Below, piece after piece: positions 62,242 to 64,000 of a DNA stretch of 64,000 nucleotides. Origin of the DNA: Winogradskyella aurantiaca (lineage in GTDB: Bacteria; Bacteroidota; Bacteroidia; Flavobacteriales; Flavobacteriaceae); NCBI RefSeq assembly GCF_003362725.1, contig NZ_QKTV01000009.1, forward strand, positions 1 to 64,000, written 5' to 3'. Each line of letters starts with the position of its first letter. Position 1 is the stretch's first letter. The notes below the pieces were generated by a model. That model was not told the origin of the DNA, did no database searches, and saw only the letters and a program-made list of their open reading frames with translations. The position numbers and the translations under genes are program-made.

Positions 62242-62684
62242 TAAACTCCAAATTGTCTCAAGTGATGGTCCAGGTGTTTATACTGCATTTTACCCCATTG
62301 ATCTTTGCTTAACTTTCCAAAAGCCGGATGATCTTGCCATTCAGTTTTATTTTTATGCTGGTTCAATTCTGTAAGGAGGCTTAGCAGTTCTTCTTTCTCA
62401 TTATTAAAATCATAATCTGCTTTTACTGCAAAGCCTTTAGCCGTAGGCATATTTTTTCGCCATAGTTTATCACTATACATTGATTTTTTAAAGAGTAGGT
62501 TGATTAACCAGTTGGGTTTCACCCCATAATCGTTCTTTTCAAGAATGATATGTAAGGGCATTTGACAGTGATGCATCATCTGCGCAGGATTCATCCTGCC
62601 CCAAAGTGCAGGTGTGTCTTCATTGAGTTGATTTACCCTGGAAATAATCTCATCATAAATACCACTATTGAAAAAAGACCTCAT
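62241..62684 (-). CDS. DUF1569 (DinB-like) protein
   Basis: 147 residues, a four-helix bundle with conserved His pairs: NPAQMMHHCQMPLHIIL and the C-terminal KMQYKHLDHHLRQFG, which look like metal ligands of the DinB/DUF1569 family. Function unknown; such proteins are probably metal-dependent thiol-linked enzymes. First gene of a four-gene minus-strand operon (DUF1569, PaiB-like, dienelactone hydrolase, MscS). Divergent from radC. Confidence 0.8.
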   Translation of the reverse strand: MRSFFNSGIYDEIISRVNQLNEDTPALWGRMNPAQMMHHCQMPLHIILEKNDYGVKPNWLINLLFKKSMYSDKLWRKNMPTAKGFAVKADYDFNNEKEELLSLLTELNQHKNKTEWQDHPAFGKLSKDQWGKMQYKHLDHHLRQFGV

Positions 62685-62691
62685 GGATTTA

Positions 62692-62699
62692 CAAAACTA
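62692..62699 (-). promoter_or_regulatory. promoter -7 element of the DUF1569 operon
   Basis: Minus-strand TAGTTTTG, a perfect TAnnTTTG match, ends 7 bp before the ATG, so the leader is very short or absent. Confidence 0.42.
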
Positions 62700-62732
62700 A
62701 TTTTGGTTAAGATATTGAAATTTTCAATTTTT

Positions 62733-62740
62733 TATCTTTA
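62733..62740 (+). promoter_or_regulatory. weak radC promoter -7 element
   Basis: TATCTTTA (one mismatch) ends 4 bp before the radC ATG. A TTGAAA-T-TTTCAA dyad (62715-62727) lies just upstream. Confidence 0.28.
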
Positions 62741-62744
62741 ACCT

Positions 62745-63443
62745 ATGGCAGAATTTTCAAACTCAATGAGCATTAAATCCTGGTCTCAAGACGATCAACC
62801 TCGTGAGAAGTTAAGAGATAAGGGAAGAAACTCTTTGAGCAATGCAGAATTAATCGCCATACTTATTGGCTCAGGAAGCAAGAACGAGTCAGCTGTTGCC
62901 CTAAGTAAACGTATTCTTTCGAGTGTTGATAACAACTTATATTCATTAGGGAAGTTATCCTTAAAACAACTCATGAAGTTCAAGGGAATAGGAGAAGCTA
63001 AGGCTATTGCAATTGCCGCGGCTCTTGAGATAGGGAGAAGAAGGGGTGTTGAAGGTGAAATTGTGTTGGACAAAATTGAGTCCAGTAATACTGTTTTTAG
63101 AATTATGCAACCAATAATTGGAGACTTACCTCATGAAGAGTTTTGGATTTTATTCCTTAATAATTCTAATAAGATATTAAGAAAACAACAGTTGAGTAGA
63201 GGTGGTATGACTGGTACATTGGTAGATACCAGACTTGTTATGAAACAGGCTTTGGAGGAAGGTGCTACGTCCATAATCTTAATTCATAACCATCCATCAG
63301 GTACACTTCGAGCCAGCAAAGCCGATAAGTCTATTACACAAAAATTAAAGGCAGCTGGAGAATTATTAGATGTGAAGGTTTTGGATCATTTAATTGTAAC
63401 AGAACATGCGTATTTTAGCTTCGCAGATGAAGGCTTCCTCTAA
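62745..63443 (+). CDS. radC: RadC-family JAB-domain protein
   Basis: 232 residues: a helix-hairpin-helix-like N-terminal half (LSNAELIAILIGSG, KFKGIGEAKAIAIAAALEIGRR) and a C-terminal JAB/MPN domain with metal motif HNHPSGTLRASKAD in IILIHNHPSG. Named for DNA repair in E. coli, but that role is disputed and the family's true function is uncertain. Not linked to a mobile element here. It is followed 17 bp downstream by a partial gene on the same strand. Confidence 0.94.
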   Translation: MAEFSNSMSIKSWSQDDQPREKLRDKGRNSLSNAELIAILIGSGSKNESAVALSKRILSSVDNNLYSLGKLSLKQLMKFKGIGEAKAIAIAAALEIGRRRGVEGEIVLDKIESSNTVFRIMQPIIGDLPHEEFWILFLNNSNKILRKQQLSRGGMTGTLVDTRLVMKQALEEGATSIILIHNHPSGTLRASKADKSITQKLKAAGELLDVKVLDHLIVTEHAYFSFADEGFL

Positions 63444-63460
63444 TTAATGTTCTGTTCTTA

Positions 63461-64000
63461 ATGCTTTTAGTTTATACGCATAAAATAACACCAAGACTGA
63501 CCTATACCTTTAATCATATTTTTAAAAGGGTGTTATTACTTGAGGTTAATTATACCTCTAAGGTTGAAGACTTTATAGCTCATGATTCTATAAAGATGTC
63601 GTATTCAAAAAAGCCCTTGAGCAACGAGTTTCATGTTAAAAGTCATGATTTGCTTTTTGACCAAGGCTTATCTGATTTTGATATCAAGGTACAGAATTGG
63701 GAGGAAACTAAAGGTTTTTTTCCAACCAATGAACGTAGCGATTTACCTTTTGATATTTTTGCTGCTTCCTTTTTTTTACTGAGCAGATATGAGGAGTATT
63801 GGCCACATGTTAGTGATGATTTTGGAAGATTTATGGCTTCGGAGAGCCTTGCATTTCAAAATGGGTTTTTAGAACAACCGGTTGTGGATATTTGGGCTTT
63901 AAAACTAAAAACTAAACTACAGCTTCAATTTCCTAGCTATATCTTTCCTAAGAAAAGATACCAAATTATTCCAGTCATTGATGTTCCCATTGCTTATTAC
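63461..64000 (+). CDS. partial polysaccharide deacetylase-like protein, 3' truncated by window end
   Basis: ATG 63461 opens a frame of 180 codons that continues past the window edge; it is absent from any complete-gene list because it lacks its stop. The visible residues (MLLVYTHKITPRLTYTF, PFDIFAASFFLLSRYEEYW, QIIPVIDVPIAYY at the end) match the N-terminal region I associate with flavobacterial polysaccharide-deacetylase-family proteins. The deacetylase (NodB-like) domain itself would lie further downstream, so the assignment is tentative. Confidence 0.65.
   Translation, partial: MLLVYTHKITPRLTYTFNHIFKRVLLLEVNYTSKVEDFIAHDSIKMSYSKKPLSNEFHVKSHDLLFDQGLSDFDIKVQNWEETKGFFPTNERSDLPFDIFAASFFLLSRYEEYWPHVSDDFGRFMASESLAFQNGFLEQPVVDIWALKLKTKLQLQFPSYIFPKKRYQIIPVIDVPIAYY

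Noticed and set aside
1-64000. CRISPR arrays, insertion sequences, integrases, toxin-antitoxin or restriction systems
   Set aside because: No direct-repeat array, transposase, integrase or defence gene is visible; genes are typical housekeeping or surface proteins of flavobacteria.

Overview
The window is an AT-rich stretch of chromosome from a marine-type member of the Bacteroidota, most likely family Flavobacteriaceae. Evidence: a gldJ / porU-porV gliding and type IX secretion (T9SS) locus followed by cdd and pdhA-E2, extracellular proteins with C-terminal T9SS sorting domains, PafA-type alkaline phosphatase, an Hpt-Adk fusion, an NhaD sodium/proton antiporter, and many upstream regions carrying the Bacteroidota -7 element TAnnTTTG rather than a sigma70 -10 box. 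I see no insertion sequence, prophage, integrase, CRISPR array or toxin/restriction island. The window reads as ordinary core genome with a few unusual proteins.

Layout. 1-3.6 kb: end of an rRNA operon (5S rRNA and terminator), then pta-ackA (acetyl-CoA to acetate and ATP). 3.6-7.5 kb: acyl-CoA dehydrogenase (minus), anmK (cell-wall sugar recycling), nhaD. 7.5-10.7 kb: exbB-exbD-tonB-like energy transduction genes and folC. 10.7-10.9 kb: two tRNA-Val genes. 11-14 kb (minus): murF and gldJ. 14.2-22.7 kb: porU, porV, cdd, pyruvate dehydrogenase E1-alpha and a two-lipoyl-domain E2. 22.8-31.4 kb: SDR, HAD phosphatase, a 1347-residue secreted protein fusing an FG-GAP propeller and UnbV domain to a vanadium-haloperoxidase/PAP2 domain, a SprT-like protein, a GDP-mannose pyrophosphorylase and a DUF389 membrane protein. 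31.4-37.2 kb: MlaF/MlaE-type lipid transporter (minus), PafA-like phosphatase (plus), then KAS III-like enzyme, methyltransferase and glycosyltransferase (minus). 37.3-45.1 kb: gcvP, UbiA-like membrane protein, ECF sigma factor with a small partner, M3 peptidase, LamG T9SS substrate. 45.3-50.5 kb: purK-purE (minus), hpt-adk fusion, obgE, Kv-like channel, DUF4136 lipoprotein. 50.6-58.2 kb: TPR protein, then a TetR-ABC-HlyD-TolC export operon and mpl. 58.2-64 kb: a minus-strand operon (DUF1569, PaiB-like, dienelactone hydrolase, MscS), radC, and the start of a polysaccharide-deacetylase-like gene running off the window.

How the genes work together. PorU and PorV process and shuttle T9SS cargo across the outer membrane; at least two likely cargo proteins (haloperoxidase fusion, LamG protein) are also in the window. 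ExbBD/TonB powers outer-membrane uptake. murF, mpl and anmK serve peptidoglycan synthesis and recycling. Pta/AckA, PDH, GcvP and PurEK are central metabolism.

The most noteworthy items are the FG-GAP/UnbV/haloperoxidase fusion, the export operon whose ABC ATPase has lost its signature, Walker B aspartate and H-loop histidine and whose TetR gene carries a dyad over its own promoter, the Hpt-Adk fusion, a KAS III/methyltransferase/glycosyltransferase cassette of unknown product, and genes whose -7 element abuts the start codon, suggesting leaderless mRNAs. No intergenic stretch exceeds 300 bases; the longest are the gldJ-porU divergent region (about 250 bp) and the tRNA region.
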